64,000 nucleotides of DNA from Fluviicola sp. GTDB lineage: Bacteria > Bacteroidota > Bacteroidia > Flavobacteriales_D > Crocinitomicaceae. The notes beneath the pieces were generated by a model that saw nothing but the letters and a program-made list of their open reading frames with translations, made no database searches and was not told the origin of the DNA. Location: contig JARWZO010000010.1 of NCBI GenBank assembly GCA_029866325.1, positions 62,001-126,000 on the forward strand, read 5' to 3'. Shown here piece by piece: positions 1 to 8,486 of the stretch (position 1 is its first letter; each line of letters begins with the position of its first letter). Position numbers and translations under genes: made by a program.

Positions 1-1204
1 TTTCAACGCGCGCGCCTATTCCGTTAAAATTGCTGGCGATTCCTTTCAGTTGAATTTTGATCCAGTTGTTGTTGTTTCCGTTGTTGTAATAAACGGTTTG
101 TCCGTCTCTTAGATCAAGGAAACCATCGTTGTTCAAATCACCGATAGAAGCATCTGAGATATTCACACCCGGATCAACAAAGGCTGTAAAAGTCATGTCA
201 CCATTGTTATACATAAACTTTCCACCACCACCGGCAAGGTAATCGGATCCACCAAACATATCTGCAAAACCGTTGTTGTCAAAATCGTAAGAAACGTGTT
301 CGATGCTCAGGGTGTTGTTGTTTTCCCAGCCGGTTCCGTTGGTAATATTGGTAAAAGTACCGTCGCCATTGTTGCGCATCAAAGAATGTACACCCGTTTC
401 TCCGTTTGGAGCAGAACTTGCACCTACCATGGCATCCATATCGCCGTCATTGTCGTAATCATTCCATGCACCCGACCATGATTGATCAGCATTTGCCATA
501 TTAGCGGCTACAGCTACATTGGTAAAGTTTCCGTTACCATCGTTTTGATGCAATTCATCAATACTTGCACTTGAGCCACCACCACGACATTTTGCTATGA
601 AGCAATCCTGATCGCCGTCGTTGTCGTAATCGACCCAAATAGAGCCGTAATTTCCACCCTCGGCATGATCACCGATACCACCTTGGTTAAAGGTCAGATT
701 ACCGGAACCGTCATTGATGTAGTAGACATTTGGAGCCACATCATGACACACAAAGGCATCCAAATGTCCGTCGTTGTTGATGTCTACGAAATTTGTGCGT
801 TGTGAAAAAACGTATTCGTTGAACGATGTTTCTGTATAAGCCGTTCCGGTAGCATTGGCTTTCATGAAGGTAACACCGCCACCGCTTCCGTAAAGCAAGT
901 CGTTGAACCCGTTTTTATCAATATCACCAACGGCCATACTCCAATCGGGCGTATAATCTGCATTGGTAGTAGTAATTGTAGTTGATGTAAAACCGCCTGC
1001 TGCCTGCTGGTACAAAATGGTAATCTCGGTGGCTGAAACAACAACAATGTCATCTAAATAATCGCCGTTCATGTCAACCGTAGCTAGATTATAGCTCGGC
1101 CATCCGCTTGGGATTTGATTGTAATTGGTAGCAGTAAATGTGACTTGTGCCATGGACATAATCGGAAAACCGAGTGCCAATAAAAGGAAATAGGGCTTTT
1201 TCAT
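1..1204 (-). CDS. FG-GAP/VCBS repeat surface protein, C-terminus cut by window edge
   Basis: The gene runs off the left edge; only its N-terminal ~401 codons are present. It starts at an ATG at 1204 with a signal peptide (MKKPYFLLLALGFPIMSMAQ), so the protein is exported. About seven Asp/Asn-rich loops of the form D-x-N/D-x-DG-x-x-D follow (for example VDINNDGHLDAF, VDYDNDGDQDCF, YDFDNNGFADMF); these are the calcium-binding loops of FG-GAP/VCBS beta-propellers. The last visible residues, GIGARVE, resemble the start of an ASPIC/UnbV domain, which often follows such propellers. In Bacteroidota these proteins are commonly T9SS cargo, but the sorting domain would lie outside the window. Exact binding partner unknown. 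Confidence 0.85.
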   Translation of the reverse strand, partial: MKKPYFLLLALGFPIMSMAQVTFTATNYNQIPSGWPSYNLATVDMNGDYLDDIVVVSATEITILYQQAAGGFTSTTITTTNADYTPDWSMAVGDIDKNGFNDLLYGSGGGVTFMKANATGTAYTETSFNEYVFSQRTNFVDINNDGHLDAFVCHDVAPNVYYINDGSGNLTFNQGGIGDHAEGGNYGSIWVDYDNDGDQDCFIAKCRGGGSSASIDELHQNDGNGNFTNVAVAANMANADQSWSGAWNDYDNDGDMDAMVGASSAPNGETGVHSLMRNNGDGTFTNITNGTGWENNNTLSIEHVSYDFDNNGFADMFGGSDYLAGGGGKFMYNNGDMTFTAFVDPGVNISDASIGDLNNDGFLDLRDGQTVYYNNGNNNNWIKIQLKGIASNFNGIGARVE

Positions 1205-1255
1205 ACTTTTCGAAAATTAGTTAGTAAATCATTGAACGCAGTAGTATGTTCGCTG

Positions 1256-2344
1256 TTAATGACAGTCTTTTTTAGAATAAATCCATTCTTCTAATAGTTC
1301 AAGCCCTTCTTCATGCACAATTGTTCGTCCGATAAGCGGCATGCGTAAGTTGGGTTGATTGGTACTCAAACGCAGATGCATTACCGATCTGTCCGGTTGG
1401 CTTGGAGTAATGATTGAAGTATAGGCCGCCCCGACAAATTCGTCCGGTTCCACGCAAAGTCCGATGTTTACCGGATCTACGGTTTCAGAGAACGCCAAAC
1501 GCATTGGTCTGTAATCACAGTGACCGCCTTCTGCATGACAATGTGCGCAGTTGGCATCCAAGTATGAACGCAAGCGCAGGTCTACCGATTTGCTTTGATC
1601 TTTGTAATTGATTGTTGATGTGATGTTGGCCGGTAATCCCGGTTCCAAATAACCTGCCTGAATGAGTTTACTCAACTGATTTCTAGAGCCTTCCGTATAC
1701 TTAAAAAGATTATTCAAGTTTTGCGGTTTGATTCCGATTGGAACGGGTTGACCTTGGTGTTTATGACAAATCAGGCATTCGGTTTCTGAAGGAATGCGGT
1801 AATTGGTGCTTTTTTGCTCGCCATCTTGTAACCAGGAAATCGGAACAGTGCTTGCTGAGGTGGTAAGATAGGCTTCGGTTTGCTCATCGTTCCATTTGTA
1901 ATTAGCAAAAATCCAACCACTTGCTTTGCGAATAAGTAGGCGGGTTTCTATAATTTTAGTTGCTCCGTTGGGAAGTACATTTTTGTAGTAAAAGGTTTTG
2001 ATCAATACTGTTCCAACAGGCATTTCCAATACTTTGTTATCGGCCACATAACTTGCTTTTTCGCCGTCCGGCATCCAGATAAAACGTTTTTTAAGCGCGT
2101 AATCCGTAAACAAAGGTGTTGCAGGCGCATAAGCGATGACATCAGAAGAAGGAATCTGATACTTCATTTCACCGCGGAAAAACTTGTAATCCGACAAAAC
2201 CGGATAAGGAACCGTTGAGAGATCAACCGTTACTTCGCTTTGACCAATGGGAGAAATATCCGGATCGTCTTTCTGACATGAAGGAATTGTTACAACAATT
2301 TGAACAAGTAAAATAATACCGAGGAGATACAGTATGTTTTTCAT
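1256..2344 (-). CDS. SO2930-family diheme c-type cytochrome lipoprotein
   Basis: A 362-residue protein. The chosen ATG at 2344 gives a lipoprotein signal (MKNILYLLGIILLVQIVVTI, then PSC with Cys23); the longer frame from a TTG at 2449 would bury this signal and is not preferred. Two haem-binding CxxCH motifs are present: CLICH at residues 190-194 and CAHCH at 266-270. The overall layout, with an N-terminal domain of about 180 residues before the first haem site, matches the family annotated as SO2930/HNE_0200 diheme cytochromes. It is likely a periplasm-facing electron carrier; substrate and redox partner are unknown. It follows the FG-GAP gene on the same strand after ~50 bases. Confidence 0.8.
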   Translation of the reverse strand: MKNILYLLGIILLVQIVVTIPSCQKDDPDISPIGQSEVTVDLSTVPYPVLSDYKFFRGEMKYQIPSSDVIAYAPATPLFTDYALKKRFIWMPDGEKASYVADNKVLEMPVGTVLIKTFYYKNVLPNGATKIIETRLLIRKASGWIFANYKWNDEQTEAYLTTSASTVPISWLQDGEQKSTNYRIPSETECLICHKHQGQPVPIGIKPQNLNNLFKYTEGSRNQLSKLIQAGYLEPGLPANITSTINYKDQSKSVDLRLRSYLDANCAHCHAEGGHCDYRPMRLAFSETVDPVNIGLCVEPDEFVGAAYTSIITPSQPDRSVMHLRLSTNQPNLRMPLIGRTIVHEEGLELLEEWIYSKKDCH

Positions 2345-2548
2345 AAAAGCACTAGTTAATAGAATACACAGTAAACGATGTAACCGCAATTTGGTTGTTT
2401 TTTCATTAGGGTAACAAAAGATTCTATCCTCTTGTAAAAACTGAAACAAATCACGTTCTATCTGTTAGTAATATTACGAAAAAAACAAAACGTTGCCCAG
2501 CATAATGATGAATGATGAATTTTTAATGTTGAATGATGACGATCGTGG

Positions 2549-2683
2549 ATGTTGCATGCTTGATTTTTGATGAGGCTTCCCTTACTAATTAAAGGCTCTT
2601 TCTAAATCTGAAACTTTATCTGTTTACTACAAACTTCGTTTCAACAGACCTCAATCCAACCTCAAAAATCAAGCATCCAACAT
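2549..2683. repeat. Inverted-repeat intergenic element, family 1, copy A
   Basis: Left arm 2549-2570 and right arm 2662-2683 are reverse complements over 22 bases with one mismatch (arm core GATGCTTGATTTTTGA). About 90 bases of non-coding DNA lie between. It fills the 340-base gap between the cytochrome start and the lysS stop. Related arms occur at 17125-17162, 17997-18114, 52924-53071 and 63901-63925. No ORF inside; it looks like a MITE-like or REP-like element. Confidence 0.75.
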
Positions 2684-2686
2684 TTT

Positions 2687-4390
2687 TTAAACCAAGTCCA
2701 CTATAAGCGATTCATCTGTTTTTGTAACCTTCAACAAACCGTTTTTGGTCAACCCTTTGATACTTGTATCCCACGCTTTGTTGCTCAGGTTTACTTGTTC
2801 TTTCAGCGTGTTGAGTTCCATGCTTTTTTCGCGTTGCACGATGTCGAAAATTAGTTTTTCGTTATCATTTAGCACGATTTTCACTGATTTGGTTTCCGGG
2901 CGCATTTGCGGGAAGAATAAGACTTCCTGAATTGACGGATTGTTGGTCAAATACATGATCAATCGATCCATACCAATTCCCAAACCGCTTGTTGGCGGCA
3001 TTCCGTATTCCAAGGCACGCAAGAAATCCTGATCGATGAACATAGCTTCGTCGTCGCCTTTTTCGGATAAACGCACTTGTTCTTCGAAACGCTCGCGCTG
3101 ATCAATCGGGTCATTCAACTCCGAATACGCATTGGCGACTTCTTTTCCGCATACCATGAGCTCAAAACGCTCGGTCAATTCCGGATCGTTGCGGTGCACT
3201 TTGCACAGCGGTGACATTTCTTTCGGGTAATCGGTGATGAAAGTCGGTTGGATATAATTTCCTTCGCATTTTGCACCGAAAATCTCGTCGATCAATTTCC
3301 CCTTCCCCATGGTTTCATCCACAGCGATGTTCATTCCACGGGCAGCTGCACGCAATTCATCTTCGCTTTTTCCGGCAATGTCGAATCCGGTGAAATCGAT
3401 GATGGATTGACGCATGGTTACGCGTTTGTAGGGTGCTTTGAAATTGATGTTGTGCTCGCCGAATGTTGCTTCAGAAGTTCCGTTTACTGCAATGGCACAA
3501 TGCTCGAGCAGTTGTTCGGTGAAATCCATCATCCAGTTGTAATCTTTGTATGCCACATAGATTTCCATGGCGGTAAATTCCGGATTGTGCGTACGGTCCA
3601 TTCCTTCATTGCGGAAGTTTTTAGAGAACTCGTACACTCCGTCGAAACCACCTACAATCAGGCGTTTCAGATACAATTCATTGGCAATTCGCATGTAAAG
3701 CGGAATATCCAGCGCGTTGTGATGCGTAATAAACGGACGCGCTGCGGCACCACCGGGAATGGCTTGCAAAACCGGCGTTTCCACTTCCATATAACCTGCA
3801 TCGTTGAAAAACTGACGCATGGCATTGAAGAGTTTGGTACGTTTCACGAAAATTTCCTTTACGTGCGGATTCACAGCCAAGTCGGCATAACGCTGACGGT
3901 AACGCATTTCTGCATCGGTAAAACCATCGTGTATTTTTCCTTCCTTGTCTGTCTTAGGCAACGGAAGGGGTTTCAATGCTTTGCTCAATAAGGTCAGTTC
4001 TTTCACATGGATGGAAATTTCGCCCACCTGCGTTTTAAACACATACCCTTTTACCCCAATAAAATCGCCCAAGTCAAGTAATTTCTTGAATACGGTGTTG
4101 TACAGGGTTTTATCTTCTTCCGGACAGATTTCGTCGCGGTTTACATACAATTGAATACGGCCTGTGGAATCCTGCAATTCGGCAAAAGAAGCTTTCCCCA
4201 TATCGCGGTTACTCATCATACGACCGGCCAAACAAACAGTTTTACCTTCTTCGTACTTAGTTTTGATGTCGTCGGCTTTATCGCTTACCGGGTATAAATC
4301 GGCAGGATAAGGTTCAATGCCTAATTCTCTTAATTTTTGCAACGATTGACGTCGCTGTCTTTCCAATTCTGAGAGTTCGTTTACACTCAT
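2687..4390 (-). CDS. lysS: Lysine--tRNA ligase (class II)
   Basis: 567 residues from the ATG at 4390; an in-frame TTG at 4432 would add 14 atypical residues. It charges tRNA-Lys with lysine using ATP in the cytoplasm. The N-terminal OB-fold anticodon-binding domain covers roughly residues 40-150 (LAGRMMSNRDMGKASFAEL). The class II core has motif 2 (RNEGMDRTHNPEF) and motif 3 (GLGIGMDRLIMYL). After the usual end at about residue 500 there is an extra ~65-residue tail (from KIVLNDNEKLIFDIVQ), a helical extension I recall from other Bacteroidota LysRS. It lies 57 bases downstream of an outer-membrane protein gene on the same strand. Confidence 0.97.
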   Translation of the reverse strand: MSVNELSELERQRRQSLQKLRELGIEPYPADLYPVSDKADDIKTKYEEGKTVCLAGRMMSNRDMGKASFAELQDSTGRIQLYVNRDEICPEEDKTLYNTVFKKLLDLGDFIGVKGYVFKTQVGEISIHVKELTLLSKALKPLPLPKTDKEGKIHDGFTDAEMRYRQRYADLAVNPHVKEIFVKRTKLFNAMRQFFNDAGYMEVETPVLQAIPGGAAARPFITHHNALDIPLYMRIANELYLKRLIVGGFDGVYEFSKNFRNEGMDRTHNPEFTAMEIYVAYKDYNWMMDFTEQLLEHCAIAVNGTSEATFGEHNINFKAPYKRVTMRQSIIDFTGFDIAGKSEDELRAAARGMNIAVDETMGKGKLIDEIFGAKCEGNYIQPTFITDYPKEMSPLCKVHRNDPELTERFELMVCGKEVANAYSELNDPIDQRERFEEQVRLSEKGDDEAMFIDQDFLRALEYGMPPTSGLGIGMDRLIMYLTNNPSIQEVLFFPQMRPETKSVKIVLNDNEKLIFDIVQREKSMELNTLKEQVNLSNKAWDTSIKGLTKNGLLKVTKTDESLIVDLV

Positions 4391-4447
4391 TGTGTTGATA
4401 AATTTAAAATGACGCAAAGGTTGACTTTGCAAAGATTGTATGATTTA

Positions 4448-5320
4448 TTACCAATTCGGGCAGCTGTCGCAACCATTTTTCGGACGCAAGTAAAATATAG
4501 CACCGGCAGCAGCAAAATACGACGAAAAGCCGAATTTCTGTTTGGCAAACTGATCGCGGTCGTCTGGGCGCGTGCGCACATGTGTCAGATGTATAAAGCC
4601 TAGACCCGATTCCACCGACACAAAGAAATGACGGAAAAATTCCAAACGAATACTTCCGTTAATTCCTACACCATAACCGGAAATGGAACGTGTAGCAAAT
4701 GTATGGAATTGGGCAAAGTTCAAATCATTGTACGTAAGTATCGGACCCAATCCTGCACCGAGATTACCCGTTAAGGCAATCTGACGTTGAGAGCCAAATT
4801 CCAATAAGTCAAACGAACGCATGAGTTCCAGGCGGATAAAGTTGACGCCATTGGTGTTTTCGTAGTGAAACTTGTTGATGTCAGTCACCACAGGTTCATC
4901 GTCGTAATTTCCCGACCACGTTGTATCAACACCATCGGCTATGAAACCATCAAGTAATACCTCATTCTTGTCTGCCATTACGTATTTGTAATGATCTACA
5001 CCAAACGAAATAGCCCATTTATCGCGGAAATAATAACCACCACGTGCATTGTATTGCGGAACGGTAATCGTAGACGGATTCAAGTAAACGCTTGCACGGA
5101 ACTTGTCAGGACGATCATACGCCACCACATCTTTCAGTTTGAAGTCATAATCAGGACCTATAAACCGAATATTAGAATGTGTATAATACGAGCGATTGTA
5201 GCCCCAATAGAAAAACAAGGTCCCAGCAACGGTACTGTTTTTCTTTTTGTGTTTCCGCACCTGGGCGTTCATTCCCGGAGCAAAGCACATCAATAATAGG
5301 AAAAGCACCAATTTTTTCAT
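4448..5320 (-). CDS. Outer-membrane beta-barrel protein, PorT-like
   Basis: 290 residues from the ATG at 5320 (MKKLVLFLLLMCFAPGMNAQ is a clean Sec signal peptide); a TTG at 5326 lies just upstream. The mature part is rich in alternating aromatic/polar beta strands (FYWGYNRSYYTHSNIRF, FIRLELMRSFDLLEFG, GYGVGINGSIRLEFFRHFF) and ends with an aromatic-rich strand, as expected for a small outer-membrane barrel. No enzymatic motif. It lies between the pseudouridine synthase (12 bases upstream) and lysS, probably one transcript. Family membership within the barrel superfamily is not certain. Confidence 0.65.
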   Translation of the reverse strand: MKKLVLFLLLMCFAPGMNAQVRKHKKKNSTVAGTLFFYWGYNRSYYTHSNIRFIGPDYDFKLKDVVAYDRPDKFRASVYLNPSTITVPQYNARGGYYFRDKWAISFGVDHYKYVMADKNEVLLDGFIADGVDTTWSGNYDDEPVVTDINKFHYENTNGVNFIRLELMRSFDLLEFGSQRQIALTGNLGAGLGPILTYNDLNFAQFHTFATRSISGYGVGINGSIRLEFFRHFFVSVESGLGFIHLTHVRTRPDDRDQFAKQKFGFSSYFAAAGAIFYLRPKNGCDSCPNW

Positions 5321-5332
5321 GGGCAAGTTCTT

Positions 5333-6304
5333 TTATTTAGTCATTTTTAAAAACGCCACTTCTTTTTCTGTGAGGTGACGGTAAAAACCACGAGGTAAGT
5401 CTTTTTTGGTAAGGCTGGCAAACTGCACGCGATCCAATTTTACCACTTCGTAGCCTAATTTTTCAAACATACGACGCACGATGCGGTTTTTGCCTGAATG
5501 TATTTCTATTCCTACTTCACGCGCCGAAGCACCATCTTTTACATATTCGGCCTGATCACATTTGATCAAACCATCGTCGAGTTCGATTCCTTTCATTAAT
5601 TCCTCGAGGTGCTCTTTACTCACCGGACGATTGGTTTCGACCTGGTAAATCTTTTTGGCCTCATAACGTGGATGTGTCAATTTCTTTGCCATATCTCCGT
5701 CGTTGGTAAATAATAACAAACCAGTTGTATCACGATCCAGTCTTCCAACCGGATAAATGCGTTCTTTACAGGCTTTCATCACCAATCCCATTACGGTTTT
5801 ACGTCCCCACGGATCGTCCATGGTTGTAATGAAATCTTTCGGTTTATTTAGCAACACATACCGTTTGGTTTCGGCATTGATCGATTCACCATCGTATTGC
5901 ACGGAATCGCCCTTTTTCACTTTGTAACCCATTTCGGTTACCACTTTTCCGTTGATGCTTACCACACCACTTTGAATGAGCACATCAGCTTCGCGACGTG
6001 AGCACACTCCGGCATTGGAAAGGTATTTGTTTAAGCGGATCTCCTCTTCGTTGAATGAAGGAAGCGGATCGCCTTTTCGTACTTTGGGCGGGAAATGCGG
6101 CTTACGTACATCACCTTCTTCTTCGGGAGCACCTTTTTTATCCGTCGGTTTCTTGTCGGCAAACTTCTTATCAAAGGGTTTTCGATCGTCAAATTTTTTG
6201 GGTGCTGAAGAACCCGAAGTTCTTGATTTTGAAGTGGCAGGACTAGCTGTTCTACCTTTTGCAGCGGGCTTTTTAGCACCACCTGCGGGTTTTCTTGTGT
6301 TCAT
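5333..6304 (-). CDS. rluB: Pseudouridine synthase, RsuA/RluB/RluF family
   Basis: About 323 residues from the ATG at 6304 (another ATG lies at 6313). An N-terminal low-complexity tail of about 80 residues rich in Lys, Pro, Ala and Ser (basic, probably disordered) precedes an S4 RNA-binding domain (IRLNKYLSNAGVCSRREAD). The catalytic domain follows with the signature GRLDRDTTGLLLFTNDGD, whose Asp is the catalytic residue, and a C-terminal GKNRIVRRMFEKLGY motif typical of the family. It isomerises a specific uridine in rRNA, probably 23S for RluB, though the exact target cannot be read from sequence. Basic N-terminal tails of this kind are common in Bacteroidota homologues. Confidence 0.9.
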   Translation of the reverse strand: MNTRKPAGGAKKPAAKGRTASPATSKSRTSGSSAPKKFDDRKPFDKKFADKKPTDKKGAPEEEGDVRKPHFPPKVRKGDPLPSFNEEEIRLNKYLSNAGVCSRREADVLIQSGVVSINGKVVTEMGYKVKKGDSVQYDGESINAETKRYVLLNKPKDFITTMDDPWGRKTVMGLVMKACKERIYPVGRLDRDTTGLLLFTNDGDMAKKLTHPRYEAKKIYQVETNRPVSKEHLEELMKGIELDDGLIKCDQAEYVKDGASAREVGIEIHSGKNRIVRRMFEKLGYEVVKLDRVQFASLTKKDLPRGFYRHLTEKEVAFLKMTK

Positions 6305-6345
6305 CACGAGCATAAATTAATGTGTGCCACCTCGGCAGACAGCTG

Positions 6346-6353
6346 CAAAGATA
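6346..6353 (-). promoter_or_regulatory. Bacteroidota-type -7 box for rluB-like gene
   Basis: On the minus strand the bases read TATCTTTG, a perfect TAnnTTTG -7 element, 42-49 bases before the ATG at 6304. No clear -33 TTTG was found at the right spacing. Confidence 0.6.
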
Positions 6354-6424
6354 ACGCATTTTGGATTAATTAGGTTACAAACAGGCTATCGCGAGGGAAT
6401 TGAAGTGGTTGTTTTGACCACAAT

Positions 6425-6784
6425 TCAGGTAGAAAAAGCATCCACGATGTGTTGCAAATCTGTGCGAAAGTTGTTGTGTACGATGGAAATGATATCGAAC
6501 CGCACTTCGTTGGGAAGATCGCGTGATTGGATGTAGTGATCGGCACAAGTAATGATTTGTCGTTGTTTACGCCGCGTAACCGCCATCCACGGTTCTCCGA
6601 TTTCAGCTGTTTGGCGGGTTTTCACTTCCACCACAATGATTTTATCATCCTTTTCGGCCACGATATCAATCTCGTATTTCACGTAGCGGTAATTGGTTGT
6701 GCGAATTTTGTAGCCTTCTTTCAGTAGATGTTTTTGGGCAAGTTGTTCGCCGTAGATTCCTAATTCTTGTTGTGTCATTGTCAT
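6425..6784 (-). CDS. yraN: YraN family (UPF0102) nuclease-like protein
   Basis: 119 residues from the ATG at 6784 (a second ATG at 6778 gives 117); the longer TTG-start frame from 6832 would exceed the usual ~120 residues. The N-terminal motif GIYGEQLAQKHLLKEGY and the core NYRYVKYEIDIVAEKDD followed by IVVEVKTR form the PD-(D/E)xK nuclease-like fold of the UPF0102 family: the D of EIDIV and the ExK of VEVKTR are the predicted metal-binding residues. The role is poorly defined; family members resemble Holliday-junction resolvases. It stands alone between the pseudouridine synthase and the haem genes. Confidence 0.88.
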   Translation of the reverse strand: MTMTQQELGIYGEQLAQKHLLKEGYKIRTTNYRYVKYEIDIVAEKDDKIIVVEVKTRQTAEIGEPWMAVTRRKQRQIITCADHYIQSRDLPNEVRFDIISIVHNNFRTDLQHIVDAFST

Positions 6785-6917
6785 AAAGCCAAGTGATTGG
6801 TTACTTGAAGATAGGGGTTTTTGCTGAGACAAACAAGATATTGGAAATTATTGTTTCCCACGAATTCACAAATTTTAGCTCGGCTAACGCACTCGCAGAT
6901 GTGTTGGATTTTGACAA

Positions 6918-7586
6918 TTAAATTGTTGAGATATTCATTAAAGTTTCTACCAACGCACTTTCCGAAGATTCTTTCAAAACTACTGAAGGTTCCAAACCGA
7001 ATTCGCGCATTTTGCTGGCGGTGGTTGTTCCCCAGGCAATGAGTTGAGACGATTCGGGAAAGGTGTTTGATTTTAGAAAAGAAATCACATTACTTGGGCT
7101 GGTAAACATGTAAATATCGTGCTGATCTATGGTTTTTTCAACTAAAATTGTCTCATAACATCTGACAACCATTTTTTGATTATCAGAAATGGTTTTTAAA
7201 ACGGTTTCATTGGAATGCTTGGCTAATGGAAATAAAACCGTTCTAGTGCCTAACCATTGGGAAAATTCCTTTCCTACTTCTTCCGGTTTTCCGGAATATT
7301 TACCTACAAAATTAGGTATTAAACTTTTAGCTTGAATTACAGCTGCAGTTCCACTTCCCAAACAAGCAATTTTATATGAACTATTTATTTCGTTTTCACT
7401 AAAGAAATAATCAACGCTTCTTGGACTTGAAAAAAAGACTACATCAAAATGTTCTGGAAGCGTAAACGCTAATTTTTCGAAGCGAATAAGTGGTTGTTGC
7501 GTCAATTCCCAACCGGCATTTTCACAAAAGGAAAGCAAAGCTCCATTCGGTTTTGCACTTCCCGAAAAAAAGAGTTTAGTCTTCAT
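6918..7586 (-). CDS. hemD: Uroporphyrinogen-III synthase
   Basis: 222 residues, ATG at 7586. It closes the linear hydroxymethylbilane made by HemC into uroporphyrinogen III, the last common step before haem and sirohaem diverge. The two-lobe HemD pattern is visible: FSSPRSVDYFF in the first half and MFTSPSNVISFL, then AWGTTTASKMREFG, in the second. Overall identity in this family is always low, so context matters: the start overlaps the end of hemC by 11 bases, and the hemA-hemC-hemD order is standard in Bacteroidota. Confidence 0.93.
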   Translation of the reverse strand: MKTKLFFSGSAKPNGALLSFCENAGWELTQQPLIRFEKLAFTLPEHFDVVFFSSPRSVDYFFSENEINSSYKIACLGSGTAAVIQAKSLIPNFVGKYSGKPEEVGKEFSQWLGTRTVLFPLAKHSNETVLKTISDNQKMVVRCYETILVEKTIDQHDIYMFTSPSNVISFLKSNTFPESSQLIAWGTTTASKMREFGLEPSVVLKESSESALVETLMNISTI

Positions 7587-8478
7587 CTTCTTCTTCAGGT
7601 GTCAGCAATGCATCGAGCACTACATCAACCATTTCCAAATCGTGGGGACCTTCAAACTGGAACCATTCGGCGCCATCTTCCCAAGCAGCAGCATACGAAA
7701 CAAGTAAACGACCTTCTTCCGGGCAATAAACTCCCAACGGCAATTGACATCCGCCTTGTAAGCGATTCAAAACAGTGCGTTCCAAAACGATACAAGATTG
7801 AACATCAACATGATGAAGCGCCTGCATGAATTCAAACAAATCGGTATCTGCTTCGCGAATTTGCAACGCTAAAACTCCTTGAGCAGGAGCAGGAATGAAT
7901 TCTTCCGGATCCAATACTTCCACATGAACCGCAGACAAATCAAGGTTTAAGCGATCCAAACCGGCTTTTGCCAAAAGAATCGCGTCGTATTCGCCATCGA
8001 TGAGTTTTTGTAAACGTGTAGGCACATTTCCACGTAAATCTTGAATGGTGACATCATCTCTAAAAGCAACCACTTGCGATTTACGTCTAGGTGATGAAGT
8101 TCCAACAACCGCTCCTTGTTTGAGACTCCAATGTTGCGTAGTATCAACAGCTCGTGGGTGAATCAACAACACGTCAGCAGGATGCTCACGCTCTGAAACG
8201 GCAGCAATGATCAACCCTTCCGGCGAAGTTGTTTCCAAATCTTTGTGCGAATGAACCGCCAAGTCGATGGAATTAGAGATTAATGCTTCTTCGATTTCTT
8301 TGGTGAAAAATCCTTTTCCTTCCAGTTTATCAAAGCTCAAGTGTTGAATTTGATCGCCTTGGGTTTTGATAATGGTAATGGAAACTTCGGCACCAAGTGC
8401 TTCGAGTTGTTGTTTCACGTGGTTGGCTTGCCACAATGCAAGATCACTGCCGCGGGAGCCAATTCGGATAGAACGCAT
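7576..8478 (-). CDS. hemC: Hydroxymethylbilane synthase (porphobilinogen deaminase)
   Basis: 300 residues, ATG at 8478. It polymerises four porphobilinogen units into hydroxymethylbilane. Visible motifs are RIGSRGSDLALWQA at the N-terminus, HSHKDLETT, GTSSPRRKSQ, and the dipyrromethane-cofactor site LQGGCQLPLGV with Cys244. It starts 8 bases after hemA stops and overlaps hemD, so the three genes are translationally linked. The acidic C-terminus (EEEDED) coincides with the overlap. Confidence 0.97.
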   Translation of the reverse strand: MRSIRIGSRGSDLALWQANHVKQQLEALGAEVSITIIKTQGDQIQHLSFDKLEGKGFFTKEIEEALISNSIDLAVHSHKDLETTSPEGLIIAAVSEREHPADVLLIHPRAVDTTQHWSLKQGAVVGTSSPRRKSQVVAFRDDVTIQDLRGNVPTRLQKLIDGEYDAILLAKAGLDRLNLDLSAVHVEVLDPEEFIPAPAQGVLALQIREADTDLFEFMQALHHVDVQSCIVLERTVLNRLQGGCQLPLGVYCPEEGRLLVSYAAAWEDGAEWFQFEGPHDLEMVDVVLDALLTPEEEDED

Positions 8479-8486
8479 AAGAAGAG

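Noticed and set aside
3248-3991. 247-codon plus-strand open frame
   Set aside because: Lies wholly antisense to lysS, whose conserved motifs prove the minus-strand frame; its product is Cys/His/Phe-rich shadow sequence.
5976-6320. 114-codon plus-strand frame antisense to the pseudouridine synthase tail
   Set aside because: Arises from the low-complexity Lys/Pro/Ala-coding DNA of the synthase N-terminus; no independent evidence.
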